A model generated the notes under the pieces. It was not told the origin of the DNA. It saw only the letters and a list, made by a program, of their open reading frames with translations, and ran no database searches. This document shows positions 42,850 to 53,044 of a DNA stretch of 64,000 nucleotides, in pieces. This DNA is from CAZNKU01 sp045654805. Lineage in GTDB: Bacteria > Bacillota > Clostridia > Monoglobales > Firm-18. The stretch lies in the NCBI GenBank assembly GCA_045654805.1, contig JAZOOD010000027.1:3349-67348 (forward strand), read 5' to 3'. The position numbers and the translations under genes were made by a program. Each line of letters begins with the position of its first letter. Position 1 is the stretch's first letter.

Positions 42850-42878
42850 AGAATACTAAATTTTTTCAACAAAGTCAA
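42850..42878 (-). promoter_or_regulatory. Sigma-A promoter of ptsH
   Basis: TTGACT (42873-42878), 17 nt, TATTCT (42850-42855) on the minus strand, about 45 nt before the ATG. Confidence 0.65.
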
Positions 42879-42930
42879 CATAATTTTAAAATTTTGTTAA
42901 TATTTACATCTTTTTTTCTTAAAAAAGATA

Positions 42931-44100
42931 TTATTTTAGCCAATCTAATATAATATCCTTACGATGAATCATTTCATCAATACGTTCAACATAATCCCTT
43001 GCCTCTTTTACATTAAAAACCCTTTCAATCCTGTCATTTGGCAAATTAACTATTTTTGTAACACCGCCGCATCCCATAGAAATAATACTGTTAGTTTCTT
43101 CCATTATCATAATATTATACAAACATTCCTTGCCTTCCTTTGAGTAACCTATATTTTCAAAATTTCCTACCATATGCTTCTGGCGATACAAATAATATGG
43201 AAAGTATCCGTTATCATATAACATTTTTGTTGAATAATCAACCATACTTTCTACAATATTTTCATCAGTCAATGCATAATCCCCTAGCTTTTCATGTAAA
43301 ATTGAACCTCTTTTTATACTCATAGTATGCACGGTAATGCATTCCGGTGCAAGTTCAATTACACGGTTTACAGAATTTTTAAATTCATCAAGGGTTTCTG
43401 TTGGTAAACCTGCAATTAAATCCATATTTATATTGTCAAATCCACAATCTCTGGCAAGTTTAAAACTTTCATAAATATCATTTACGGTATGTGCTCTTCC
43501 AATAACTTTTAATATATTATCATTCATCGTCTGAGGGTTGATACTTATCCTTGTAACTCCACATTTTTTTAAGGTTTCAAGCTTTTCGCGATCTATTGTA
43601 TCCGGTCTTCCTGCCTCTACTGTAAATTCAACAATATTTTCAAGTTTGAAACACTCAAAGCATTTTATAATTACATCTTCCAAATCCATTGCAGAAAGTG
43701 TAGTGGGTGTACCTCCCCCAAAATAAAGGCAAACTATATTATAATCTGTTTTTTTAAGTAATTCAGCTGTATACTCTATTTCTTTTTTTAATTCTTTTAT
43801 AAACTCCCGCATATATTTTTTATTATTTGCAGCTGAATTTGTGACAAAAGAACAATAAAGACATCTTGTTTTGCAAAAGGGAACGCCGATGTACAAACAA
43901 ATATCATTTTTATTAAAACCTTCTAGAATATTCATCTCTCTAATAGCTATATCCAAAGTTAACTGTGTTTTTTCCTTACTAACATTAAGTTCTTTTTGAA
44001 ACTTATTTATAAAATCATATTTTGTACTGCCGGACCCAAGCAAAGTCCTAGCTATTTTAACAGGACGTATGCCAGTTACATCTCCCCATAGATTTTTCAT
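42931..44100 (-). CDS. hemZ: HemZ-type radical SAM protein, N-terminally short, 389 aa
   Basis: Radical SAM enzyme related to coproporphyrinogen III dehydrogenase HemZ. The iron-sulphur motif CxxxCxxC is at Cys76, Cys80 and Cys83 (GVPFCKTRCLYCSF), with CLYFGGGTPTTLS and NMDLIAGLPTET after it and the HemZ-type C-terminal domain. The start MKNLWGDVTGIRPVKI corresponds to the middle of usual HemZ (about 480-500 residues); about 100 N-terminal residues are absent. A good SD (GAGGG, 8 nt) and an MBL gene ending one base upstream show that this is the real start, not a frameshift. Its substrate may differ. Confidence 0.85.
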   Translation of the reverse strand: MKNLWGDVTGIRPVKIARTLLGSGSTKYDFINKFQKELNVSKEKTQLTLDIAIREMNILEGFNKNDICLYIGVPFCKTRCLYCSFVTNSAANNKKYMREFIKELKKEIEYTAELLKKTDYNIVCLYFGGGTPTTLSAMDLEDVIIKCFECFKLENIVEFTVEAGRPDTIDREKLETLKKCGVTRISINPQTMNDNILKVIGRAHTVNDIYESFKLARDCGFDNINMDLIAGLPTETLDEFKNSVNRVIELAPECITVHTMSIKRGSILHEKLGDYALTDENIVESMVDYSTKMLYDNGYFPYYLYRQKHMVGNFENIGYSKEGKECLYNIMIMEETNSIISMGCGGVTKIVNLPNDRIERVFNVKEARDYVERIDEMIHRKDIILDWLK

Positions 44101-44101
44101 A

Positions 44102-44728
44102 TTAGTATTCCCTCACATATGGATTATTATTTTTTTCATTAATTATTGTTGTCAAATCACCATGTCCCGGATAAACTACAGTATCATCAGGCAATTTGTA
44201 TAAATTTTTAATTGATTTTTTCAGTTTATTAAAATCACCATCTACAAAATCTGTTCTTCCTATAGAATGTTCAAATAATGTATCACCGGAAAATAAGATA
44301 CCTTCAGTATAGACAGAAATACTTCCATTTGAGTGTCCGGGTGTATGAATAATCATTAGTTTATTATTTCCAAGTAAATATATTTCGTCATCATTATGTA
44401 AATCTATTTCCTTTACAACATTTTCTGTATTAGACGAGTTCAAATAAAAAATTTCATTTTTTGATAAAATAGATGAAATATCATTTTTATGCATTAAAAC
44501 AGTTGATTTATCAAAAAAATTCATATAATATTCCATACCGCCAATGTGGTCAAAATGTCCATGTGTAAAGATTATATACTTTACATAATAATTATTGTTT
44601 AATATATCTAGGTTTAGCTTTTCACATATATCACCCGGATCTATAACAGCACATTCTTTTGTCTCTTCATCAATCAACAAATAACAATTAGTCTGATACA
44701 AGCCGATACAATATCTTTTTACAATCAT
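44102..44728 (-). CDS. MBL-fold metallo-hydrolase (glyoxalase II-like), 208 aa
   Basis: Metallo-beta-lactamase-fold hydrolase of the YcbL/glyoxalase II-like group. Zinc motif THGHFDHIGG (55-64), the further ligands HTPGHSNGSI and FSGDTLFEHSIGRTDF, and a final YPGHGDLTTI. The substrate is unknown; relatives cleave thioesters. SD AGGAG before ATG 44728. It lies between rel and hemZ in one leftward run, a common clostridial order. Confidence 0.92.
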   Translation of the reverse strand: MIVKRYCIGLYQTNCYLLIDEETKECAVIDPGDICEKLNLDILNNNYYVKYIIFTHGHFDHIGGMEYYMNFFDKSTVLMHKNDISSILSKNEIFYLNSSNTENVVKEIDLHNDDEIYLLGNNKLMIIHTPGHSNGSISVYTEGILFSGDTLFEHSIGRTDFVDGDFNKLKKSIKNLYKLPDDTVVYPGHGDLTTIINEKNNNPYVREY

Positions 44729-44741
44729 TATGATTCTCCTA

Positions 44742-46925
44742 TTAATGTTTTACACGGGAAACAGATGTTACGCTTTCAATCCCCCTTAGGGATTTCATAA
44801 GTTTTTGAATCTGTTCCTGAGATGATACTACTGCTGTAACGTTTATTATAGCAAGATTATCTTTAGTTACACGGCTGTTTACAGCTCTAATTTGTGATTT
44901 TGCGGCAGATACAACATTCATTACATCTACCATTAGACCACCTCGGTCATTTGCAATAATCTGCAAATCGGATTCATAGTTTGAATTCTGGTCAGATGAC
45001 CACCAAACTTCAATGAATCGCTGAGCATCAACTTCATTAATATTAGTTATATTGACACAGTCAGCTCTGTGAACAGATACTCCTCTTCCCTTTGTTATAT
45101 ATCCAACTATATCGTCACCTGGCACAGGGTTACAACAATGAGAAATCTTTACCAAACAATTATTAATGCCCTTTACTATTATACCATTGTTAGATTTGGT
45201 TATTTTTTCTGATGATATATTAACAAGGTCTTCAATTACATTGGTGTCACTTTCTATAGGATTAAGTTTTCTATAATAATCCTTTATTCTTGAAAAAGCT
45301 TTAGTAAGTGGAACACCACCAAAACCAACTGTTGATAATAAATCTTCTATTGTAGACAGTGTAAATTTCTTGCATATTGGTTCCATAAACTTTTTATCAT
45401 TTAAAACAAAAATTGGAATTCCAGCCTTTTTTAATTCTTTTTCAATCATTTCACGGCCCTTTAGAATATTTTCCTCTCTGTTTTCCTTTTTAAACCAATC
45501 ATTAATCTTCTTTTTAGCCTGAGATGTCTTTACAATTTTAAGCCAGTCACGGCTTGGCCCTCTTGAGTTTGATGACGTTATAATTTCAACAATATCACCG
45601 TTGGTAAGCTTATGTTCCAAAGTAACAATTTTACCATTAACCTTTGCTCCAACTGTTTTATTACCAATAGCACTGTGAATAGCATAAGCAAAGTCTATAG
45701 GTCCCGCGCCGTTTGGCAAATTAATTACTGCACCTTTAGGCGAAAATACAAAAACCTCATCTTCAAACAAATCGATTTTTAAGTTATGAATAAAGTCTTC
45801 AGCATCATTCATATCTCTATGAATTTCCAAAAGTTGCCTTACCCATTCAAGTTTATTATCTAAATCGGTAGCACCTGAAACTCCCTCTTTGTATTTCCAA
45901 TGAGCAGCAATACCCACTTCAGCAATTTTGTGCATTTCCCATGTACGTATTTGAACCTCAAAAGGTCTTCCTCCGGGACCAATTAAGGATGTATGCAGGG
46001 ATTGGTACATATTCTTTTTGGGCATCGCAATATAATCCTTAAATCTACCTGGAATAGGTTTATATATTTCGTGTACCATACCCAAAACAGCATAACATTC
46101 GTTAATATTGTTAACTATAACTCTTACAGCAAGCAAATCATATATCTCATCTATTGAAATGTTATTAGTATACATCTTTTTATATATACTGTAAAAATGT
46201 TTGGCACGTCCGCTCATCCCAGCTTCAATTCCCATTTCATCTAATTTTTCCTGAAGGGTTGATTTAACATTTTCAAGATACTCTATTCTCTCGCCGCGTT
46301 TCAAGCTGATGTGATCTGATATTTCTTTGTAAGCAATTGGGTCTAGATAACGTAGAGATAAATCCTCAAGTTCCCACTTAATCTTTTGCATACCAAGACG
46401 ATTTGCCAATGGGGCAAAAACCTCCATTGTTTCATGTGATTTTTCACGTTGCTTTTCTTCTGACATACTCTTAAGAGTTCTCATATTATGAAGTCTATCT
46501 GCTAATTTTATAATAATAACACGGATATCTTTAGCCATTGCAAGGAACATTTTTCGCAAATTTTCTACCTGTTGTTCCTGTCTAGTGCTATACGGAATTT
46601 TACCAAGTTTTGTAACACCTTCAACAAGAAGCGCAACATTTTCACCAAAATTTTCTTTTATGTCATTAATTGTACAAGATGTATCCTCAACAGTATCATG
46701 TAAAAGACCGGCAATTATTGCTTCATCATCCATTTCCAATTCAGACAGGATATATGCAACATTATATGGATGAATAACAAAGGGTTCACCGGATTTACGA
46801 TTTTGACCATCATGTGCTTTAGTAGCAAAATCGCCCGCCTTTTTAATTAAATCCAAATTACTGTTGGGATTGTACTTTGCAATATTCTCTTTTAATTTTT
46901 CAAAATTCATAGCTGCATCATACAT
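44742..46925 (-). CDS. relA: Bifunctional (p)ppGpp synthetase/hydrolase Rel, 727 aa
   Basis: Makes and degrades the stringent-response alarmone. HD hydrolase domain with intact His52 (IHPYNVAYIL) and LLHDTVEDT (His76/Asp77), synthetase domain (YQSLHTSLIGPGGRPFEVQIRT), TGS (about 385-450, VFSPKGAVINLPNGAGPIDFAYAIHS), zinc-finger/helical part (SHCCNPVPGDDIVGYITKGRG) and C-terminal ACT. ATG at 46925 is chosen since GAGGTG lies 6 nt upstream; the longer frame reaches into recJ. Both activities are expected. Confidence 0.97.
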   Translation of the reverse strand: MYDAAMNFEKLKENIAKYNPNSNLDLIKKAGDFATKAHDGQNRKSGEPFVIHPYNVAYILSELEMDDEAIIAGLLHDTVEDTSCTINDIKENFGENVALLVEGVTKLGKIPYSTRQEQQVENLRKMFLAMAKDIRVIIIKLADRLHNMRTLKSMSEEKQREKSHETMEVFAPLANRLGMQKIKWELEDLSLRYLDPIAYKEISDHISLKRGERIEYLENVKSTLQEKLDEMGIEAGMSGRAKHFYSIYKKMYTNNISIDEIYDLLAVRVIVNNINECYAVLGMVHEIYKPIPGRFKDYIAMPKKNMYQSLHTSLIGPGGRPFEVQIRTWEMHKIAEVGIAAHWKYKEGVSGATDLDNKLEWVRQLLEIHRDMNDAEDFIHNLKIDLFEDEVFVFSPKGAVINLPNGAGPIDFAYAIHSAIGNKTVGAKVNGKIVTLEHKLTNGDIVEIITSSNSRGPSRDWLKIVKTSQAKKKINDWFKKENREENILKGREMIEKELKKAGIPIFVLNDKKFMEPICKKFTLSTIEDLLSTVGFGGVPLTKAFSRIKDYYRKLNPIESDTNVIEDLVNISSEKITKSNNGIIVKGINNCLVKISHCCNPVPGDDIVGYITKGRGVSVHRADCVNITNINEVDAQRFIEVWWSSDQNSNYESDLQIIANDRGGLMVDVMNVVSAAKSQIRAVNSRVTKDNLAIINVTAVVSSQEQIQKLMKSLRGIESVTSVSRVKH

Positions 46926-46941
46926 AAAAACACCTCGCCTG

Positions 46942-48642
46942 TTACATCTGCCTGATTCTTTTAATATCCTTAATAATGATTTGAGGAGTCTCCACACCCC
47001 TATAACTATTTATATCTAAATTACCTGCAATATCAATGTAATTACCTACCGATATAATCGATGAAAATTCACCCATCGAAAATCCTATTGCATCTATTAA
47101 AGTATTATTACATTTTAAAACAAGCCTAATATGCTTACCATCTGATAATAGGGATTTTCTAATAACCTCTGCACCGAATAATGCAAACACAGGTCTGGGA
47201 TTACCTACACCATATGGTTCAAGTACTTCTATACTTTTTATACTTTTAGTATCTAAAAAAACATCTTTTAAAATATAATCAATATTTATTTTTTGTACAA
47301 AACTTTCTCCATTTAATAAATTATCAGCATATTCATTTATCTTTACCCTGAATAAGTCAATATTTTCTTTATTCATAGAAAGACCGGCTGCAAGTGAGTG
47401 ACCTCCAAATTTCATAAGTAACTCAGAACAAGCACTCAAAGCCTCGTATAAGTCAAAATCGTTGACACTTCTGCCGGACCCTTTAACAATACTATTAATA
47501 TCATCTGTAAGTACTATGCAGGGTTTATAATACACTTCACTCACCCTAGAAGCTACTATACCGATTACACCGCTGTTCCATCCTTCGCCATAAACAACAA
47601 TAACATTATCCTTATATAATTTATTATCATCAATAAGTTGAAAAACATTGTCTGCTATATTTTTTTCGATATCCTGCCTTTGAGAATTCAATTCATCCAT
47701 TTTTTTTGCAATTGCATAACATCTACTATAATCATTTGAGGAAAACAATTCCACACAAACAGATGCATCTTCAAGACGTCCGGCTGCATTTATCCTTGGA
47801 ACAATACCAAAAGCAAAATCGGCTACTTTTCCCTCACCTTCAATGCCCGATACATTCAAAAGAGCTTTTATTCCTATATTATTATCGTACCCAACCATTT
47901 TAAGCCCCATAATAACAATGGCTCTATTTTCATCATTTAAAGGAACAACATCTGCTATTGTACCAATAGCAGTAATAAGAATATATTTTTTTATAACTCT
48001 TTCAAGGCTATCTTTGTTAAGAGCTGTAATAAGTTTGAAAGCAACACCTACTCCAGCCAGTTCTGAAAACGGATATGTACTGTCCTTGCGTTTTGGATTT
48101 ATTACCGCACAACAATCAGGAATACGTTCCGGACATTCGTGATGGTCCGTAATAATTATGTCAACACCAAGAGTTTTAGCATACTCTACTTCATTATATG
48201 CTGCAATTCCATTATCTACTGTTATAATCAGCTTAGTACCATTATCAGCAATTTTACGAATTGCATCAACATTCATACCATAACCGTCTGAAAATCTGTT
48301 TGGAATATAAAAATCAACATCAGCACCATTTTCTCTTAAAAACATATACAAAATACTTGTACTTGTAACACCGTCCGCATCATAGTCACCAAAAACAGTA
48401 ATTTTCTCATTACGCATAATTGATTTTTCTATCCGCGCTACGGCAATATCCATATCATTAAGTAAAAAAGGATTATGTAGATTGTGTAAAACCCGTTTAA
48501 AAAGATTAGCAGGATTACCCCCTACAATATCCAGGCGATTATGAAGTACACCTGAACAAAGCTCACTTAACCCATATCGTGTCATCAAATCCTTGACTAT
48601 TACATTGTCAATATTTTTATATATCCAAACTTTATTATTCAT
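46942..48642 (-). CDS. recJ: Single-stranded-DNA-specific exonuclease RecJ, 566 aa
   Basis: 5'-3' exonuclease of recombination and repair. DHH phosphoesterase motifs: VFGDYDADGVTSTSIL, ITVDNGI, VDIIITDHHECPERIPDCCAVINPKR, and a DHHA1 domain with GWNSGVIGIVASR and FGGHSLAAGLSM. A C-terminal OB fold follows. The length is normal. SD AGGGGT before ATG. It lies 16 nt upstream of rel in the same direction. Confidence 0.96.
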   Translation of the reverse strand: MNNKVWIYKNIDNVIVKDLMTRYGLSELCSGVLHNRLDIVGGNPANLFKRVLHNLHNPFLLNDMDIAVARIEKSIMRNEKITVFGDYDADGVTSTSILYMFLRENGADVDFYIPNRFSDGYGMNVDAIRKIADNGTKLIITVDNGIAAYNEVEYAKTLGVDIIITDHHECPERIPDCCAVINPKRKDSTYPFSELAGVGVAFKLITALNKDSLERVIKKYILITAIGTIADVVPLNDENRAIVIMGLKMVGYDNNIGIKALLNVSGIEGEGKVADFAFGIVPRINAAGRLEDASVCVELFSSNDYSRCYAIAKKMDELNSQRQDIEKNIADNVFQLIDDNKLYKDNVIVVYGEGWNSGVIGIVASRVSEVYYKPCIVLTDDINSIVKGSGRSVNDFDLYEALSACSELLMKFGGHSLAAGLSMNKENIDLFRVKINEYADNLLNGESFVQKINIDYILKDVFLDTKSIKSIEVLEPYGVGNPRPVFALFGAEVIRKSLLSDGKHIRLVLKCNNTLIDAIGFSMGEFSSIISVGNYIDIAGNLDINSYRGVETPQIIIKDIKRIRQM

Positions 48643-48652
48643 ACTACCCCTA

Positions 48653-49981
48653 TTATTCAGCTAATTTTTTTACTGCATCAATCATATCATCAACATAAGA
48701 ACGTTTTACATAAAAATCTATTTCTCCATTTACGCTTGCAGCAGCATACATATCACCGTATTCATAATAAACAACAGTTTCAGGTGGTGTATTTGTATTA
48801 TAGTTAAATGTAAAACTGCACAATTCTTTACCAATATTTACCAAATCAACCTCCCCTGAAATAACAGGAGCAATAATCGATTCGTATGCAATGCGGAATA
48901 AATTTTCATCAACTTTTTTATTATTAAGATAAAAATCCGAATTCCCAACCTTTAGTACATAATTTTCACCAGCATTAAAAACAATATTATCCGTAGAAAT
49001 TATTTTCCTGATAAACACATAAGATTCAAGGAGATATACAGGCTCAAAATCTCTGTATTTTACCAACTCTTTATTTATAGAATAAACGTTAGGTTCGTCA
49101 GCTATTTTAATATATATTGAACTACCGTCTTTATCATTTCCTAATAATATTTTATAAACTTCACTGACTGTTTTTATAGTTATTGTATATCTTGGAACAT
49201 TAAGACCATACTTGTTATAATCAGCAGGATTGTCATCAATAAATTCGGAAATTGTAAAATCGAGTGCATCAATAATTTTTCCTTCAAAAATACTCTGGTT
49301 TACATCCTTTTTATATGGAGTAATCATTTCCCATTTGGACATATTGTTTGCATTAACATTTTCTGAAGTTTTTGTCTGAATTGTAAATGTCGATTTTTCA
49401 TTGCTTATTGTGATTCCTGTAATCAACTCTTTAATATCAACTATAGTTTTACTACGAAGAGAAGAAATCCCTCCATTTAATGCATTAAAAATATCAGTTG
49501 AAACAATATAAATTTCATCTTCATCATTTACAGTTGTATAGTATCCTGACTGTGTACCTGTCTGTATACCAAATTTAATCTTACTAACATTATTATCCAC
49601 GTCTGTCATAATAACAACCATTGATGGATTATCCAGTCCATATGCAGATAAATCACTTGCATTTTCAGCAATCAATTCTTCTGCATACAAAAATTTTACC
49701 TTTGATATAACAGAAGAAACTTTACTTTGCTCAAGCCTTATGTTTGAAATATCCATAACATTCCAAACATTATTAACCTTGTTAAGCTTGTATGATTCAT
49801 TAGAACCAGAAACTGAAAAAGTCAGTAAATCAGTTTCAATATTCATTATTTGAACACCTGTATCTACTTCAGTATGTTCACCTTTACCTGGTTTTGAGGA
49901 ATTTAAGGACAATGTCACAAATACACCAAGCAATATCAAAATAGCCACAGCAATGATTATAAGTTTAGCTTTTATTTTCAT
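48653..49981 (-). CDS. DUF4340 membrane-anchored protein, 442 aa
   Basis: N-terminal membrane segment (about 5-27) followed by a long outer beta-rich domain of DUF4340 type: repeated AYGLDNPSMVVIM / KYGLNVPRYTITI and IYIVSTDIFNAL segments. Function unknown; it is regularly linked to Gld-like ABC transporters. It overlaps the GldG-type gene by 4 nt and is the last gene of the ABC group before recJ. Confidence 0.88.
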   Translation of the reverse strand: MKIKAKLIIIAVAILILLGVFVTLSLNSSKPGKGEHTEVDTGVQIMNIETDLLTFSVSGSNESYKLNKVNNVWNVMDISNIRLEQSKVSSVISKVKFLYAEELIAENASDLSAYGLDNPSMVVIMTDVDNNVSKIKFGIQTGTQSGYYTTVNDEDEIYIVSTDIFNALNGGISSLRSKTIVDIKELITGITISNEKSTFTIQTKTSENVNANNMSKWEMITPYKKDVNQSIFEGKIIDALDFTISEFIDDNPADYNKYGLNVPRYTITIKTVSEVYKILLGNDKDGSSIYIKIADEPNVYSINKELVKYRDFEPVYLLESYVFIRKIISTDNIVFNAGENYVLKVGNSDFYLNNKKVDENLFRIAYESIIAPVISGEVDLVNIGKELCSFTFNYNTNTPPETVVYYEYGDMYAAASVNGEIDFYVKRSYVDDMIDAVKKLAE

Positions 49982-51342
49982 AGATATCTCCTCTTAATCC
50001 AAACAAACAATCCAATAATTATAATAATAAACGGAATTACAAAAGTAAGTATAACTTGCCATGTTCTGTATTGTTCCACAGTTATTTCAAGTGGATTATT
50101 ACTTATAAGTTTAGAGGAAATACTAATATTCTCATCAGATTTACCCATCCACAATACGCTATTTATCAGCAAAGGCTTATTATATGTCATAACCCCTTCA
50201 TTAAATATATAAGAACTGCCACTGGCAATAACATGAGATATTATCTGGGACTTGGTAATTCTGGATGAAATTGTCATAATACAATATGAACCAACCGCAG
50301 ACTGATTTGCGTACAAGGTTGCTTTATCTGATGTATAAAGCATAGGTGATGTATCAATACTGTTTTTAGATTCCCAAAGTGGCGTTACACTTACAGTATA
50401 TGGCACAACAAGATTGTTTTTAATTGTATTTGTAACAGAGTGAGAAATCATATAAGGTACTGCATAACCAGAAATAATGCGCTGTGTATCTTTTTCCTCT
50501 ACATATGCACCATTATACCCTAGTCCTAACTGAGTTAAATATTCGGTAAGGTTAGAACAATCTGCAACGTGGTCCATATGAATTTGCATATTGTGTCCGG
50601 ATGAAAGATATTCTTCAATTCTGCTAATTTCATCAATTGAATAATCTACACGCGGTCCATAAATGAAAATCATATCATATTCATCAGATATACCGTCTAT
50701 CATAATATTAAAATCTTCATATTCTATGCCCTCAGTGCTAAGTACAGATTTTATAGCCGATGTATCTTCTTCATTATGTCCGGTAACAAAGCCTATCTTT
50801 ATTTTTTCTTCCCTCATAACCGAACTAATCATAGATGCAAACCTTTCTTCAGCTAATATAGCTTTATTCCCGTTATTGTCATAGGATTGGATATCAGTTG
50901 CGGGCATTGAATTGAATTTTTCACCACAGGAGAAAATAACGTCTTCAAGATTTACATTCCCAAATTTTGATGCAATTTCCGGATTTTTGTCCGGGTCTGT
51001 TATTATTAAGTTGATATTCGAATTCATACTTTCAACTTTTTCAAGTATTTGTTTAATTCTATACAGATAATTATAATCCTGGAGTTCGAAGACCTCATCA
51101 GGATTCAAATCCTCCGGATTAACAAGGTAATATATATCTATGTCCTTATCTACTGATTGTATAATCTCTTCAAATTCTTCGGAAAAATCAAGAATTTTAG
51201 TTTCAGTAATATCAAATTTTATTCCAAAACTTTCCGTCAACATACCTGCAATAATATTTAACAGTATTATAATTATACAAACACCTGCTATTAATGCTGC
51301 AGAACCGGTGCCGTAGATGAATTTTTTATTTATATTTTTCAT
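49978..51342 (-). CDS. GldG-type ABC transporter auxiliary protein, 454 aa
   Basis: Membrane protein with one N-terminal helix (about 14-36), an outer ABC_transp_aux domain (IYYLVNPEDLNPDEVFELQDYNYLYRIKQIL, KIGFVTGHNEED, YDMIFIYGPRVDYSIDEISRIEEYL) and one C-terminal helix (about 428-448) ending in Arg/Lys. In gliding Bacteroidetes GldG works with GldA and GldF; in clostridia the role is unknown. It sits between permease and DUF4340 genes, with short gaps. Confidence 0.88.
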   Translation of the reverse strand: MKNINKKFIYGTGSAALIAGVCIIIILLNIIAGMLTESFGIKFDITETKILDFSEEFEEIIQSVDKDIDIYYLVNPEDLNPDEVFELQDYNYLYRIKQILEKVESMNSNINLIITDPDKNPEIASKFGNVNLEDVIFSCGEKFNSMPATDIQSYDNNGNKAILAEERFASMISSVMREEKIKIGFVTGHNEEDTSAIKSVLSTEGIEYEDFNIMIDGISDEYDMIFIYGPRVDYSIDEISRIEEYLSSGHNMQIHMDHVADCSNLTEYLTQLGLGYNGAYVEEKDTQRIISGYAVPYMISHSVTNTIKNNLVVPYTVSVTPLWESKNSIDTSPMLYTSDKATLYANQSAVGSYCIMTISSRITKSQIISHVIASGSSYIFNEGVMTYNKPLLINSVLWMGKSDENISISSKLISNNPLEITVEQYRTWQVILTFVIPFIIIIIGLFVWIKRRYL

Positions 51343-51354
51343 TTTAATTCCTCC

Positions 51355-52059
51355 TTAGCTCCAGCGCTTTTTCTGTATAAATATAACAGAAAGAAAAACA
51401 AATAATCCCGCAAATGTTAAATAGTATATAAATATGGATATATCTATTACACCCCATACAAAATTATCAAATCTTGAAAACAATGAAAACCACTGTATGC
51501 CTTTAGATAAATAGCCTATATCAACTGCAGATGCAAAAACATCCGATAATTTCAAAAACAAAATAATTGTAAAAGTAACTATTGCAGAAACAATCTGACT
51601 TTCTGTCATCGTGGACACAAAAAGTCCTACGGAAAGCAAGGCACATCCCATAAGGAAATATCCTAAAAATAGTACTAATGCATTAGACCATATTACTGTT
51701 CCAAAAAAAGACATTACAAAAGGATATATAAACATAATAACAACGTTAATTAAAAACAAAGTTACACATGCAAAATATTTTCCAAGAATAATCGAGATAA
51801 CGGGAACATTTGTAGTAAGCAGGAGTTGGTCTGTTTTGTTCTTCCGTTCTTCCGACCAAAGGTGCATTGTCATAAGTGGTACCAAAAGTACAAAAACTAA
51901 CGAAAGATACGAAAAAAATATAAGCATACTGGTGCTTTTACCTGATAAATTATAAACACCAAACAAATATCCGCTTATACAAAGTGCTGCCGCAAGTACA
52001 ATATATCCAATAGGAGATGTAAAATAAGCAAATAATTCTCTTTTATAGATAGCTTTCAT
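51355..52059 (-). CDS. ABC-2 type permease (GldF-like), 234 aa
   Basis: Six-helix permease of the ABC-2 superfamily. Seen: N-terminal IYKRELFAYFTSPIGYIVLA, the conserved MHLWSEERKNKTDQLLLTTNV coupling loop and closing segment FIQKKRWS. The next gene (ATPase) ends 1 nt upstream of its start, so the two form one transporter with the GldG and DUF4340 proteins. Confidence 0.92.
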   Translation of the reverse strand: MKAIYKRELFAYFTSPIGYIVLAAALCISGYLFGVYNLSGKSTSMLIFFSYLSLVFVLLVPLMTMHLWSEERKNKTDQLLLTTNVPVISIILGKYFACVTLFLINVVIMFIYPFVMSFFGTVIWSNALVLFLGYFLMGCALLSVGLFVSTMTESQIVSAIVTFTIILFLKLSDVFASAVDIGYLSKGIQWFSLFSRFDNFVWGVIDISIFIYYLTFAGLFVFLSVIFIQKKRWS

Positions 52060-52060
52060 T

Positions 52061-53023
52061 TTATTTATCCCCTTTCTTCAAATTTTGTTTCTTTTTCTTT
52101 GCAGTTACTTTAAGGAAAATATCTTCCAAAGTCATTTTTTTAGTATCAAAAGACATAAGTGAAAGATTTTTCTTATCTACAATATCCAAAATTTGTTTTC
52201 TTATATCCTTACCCTCTTTTGGTGTTATTGTATATATAAATTTATCCGTTTCACCCGTTGACTCAACCGTAACTGTTTTTACATCTGAAATGGTATTAAT
52301 AGCATTAATAACAATATCCTTTACCCCTAAAATAGTAGCAACATAAACAGATTGATTAACAAGCTGTTCATTAATATTCTTGATTGTATCATACACAACC
52401 AATTTACCATTATTAATTATTAACACCTTAGAACACACAGATGTAATTTCAGATAAAATATGAGAACTAATTATAACAGTTCTGTTCTTTCCAAGATTAC
52501 GAATCAAAGTTCTAATTTCCTGAATCTGGCTTGGATCAAGACCAACTGTTGGTTCATCCAGAATCAATATTTCAGGATTACCAATAAGAGCCTGTGCAAT
52601 ACCAACCCTTTGTTTATAACCCTTTGATAAATTTTTTATTATACGGTCTTTTACATTAGTAATCTTCACAAGAGACATTATATCTTCAATATGTTTAGCC
52701 CTATTAAGCTTTACATTTTTAAGTTCATACACAAACTTAAGATATTCCAAAACTGTCATATCCATATAAAGTGGAGGGTTTTCAGGCAAATAACCAATTA
52801 GTTTTTTTGCCCTATCTGCATCCTTTAGTATATCAAACCCATTTATTTCAATACTGCCTGATGTTGTTGAAATATAACCGGTCATCATATTCATAGTGGT
52901 ACTTTTACCTGCACCATTAGGCCCCAAAAACCCAATTATTTCACCTTCATCAAATTTTACGGAAATATTATTAACAGCAGTATTTAAACCAAATTTTTTG
53001 GTAACATTTTTTAATTCAATCAC
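52061..53023 (-). CDS. ABC transporter ATP-binding protein (GldA-like), 320 aa
   Basis: ATPase of the four-gene Gld-like system. Walker A GPNGAGKST (34-42), signature LSKGYKQR, Walker B ILILDEPTVGLD and the H-loop ISSHIL, followed by a C-terminal extension (about 220-320). The start is GTG at 53023 with AGAGGTG upstream. It is first of the four ABC genes, 21 nt after hisS. Confidence 0.94.
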   Translation of the reverse strand: MIELKNVTKKFGLNTAVNNISVKFDEGEIIGFLGPNGAGKSTTMNMMTGYISTTSGSIEINGFDILKDADRAKKLIGYLPENPPLYMDMTVLEYLKFVYELKNVKLNRAKHIEDIMSLVKITNVKDRIIKNLSKGYKQRVGIAQALIGNPEILILDEPTVGLDPSQIQEIRTLIRNLGKNRTVIISSHILSEITSVCSKVLIINNGKLVVYDTIKNINEQLVNQSVYVATILGVKDIVINAINTISDVKTVTVESTGETDKFIYTITPKEGKDIRKQILDIVDKKNLSLMSFDTKKMTLEDIFLKVTAKKKKQNLKKGDK

Positions 53024-53044
53024 AATAACACCTCTTTAGACAAA

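Noticed and set aside
42901..42925. Hairpin after hemZ as a terminator
   Set aside because: The stem is made almost only of A-T pairs around poly-A/T runs and is too weak to call.
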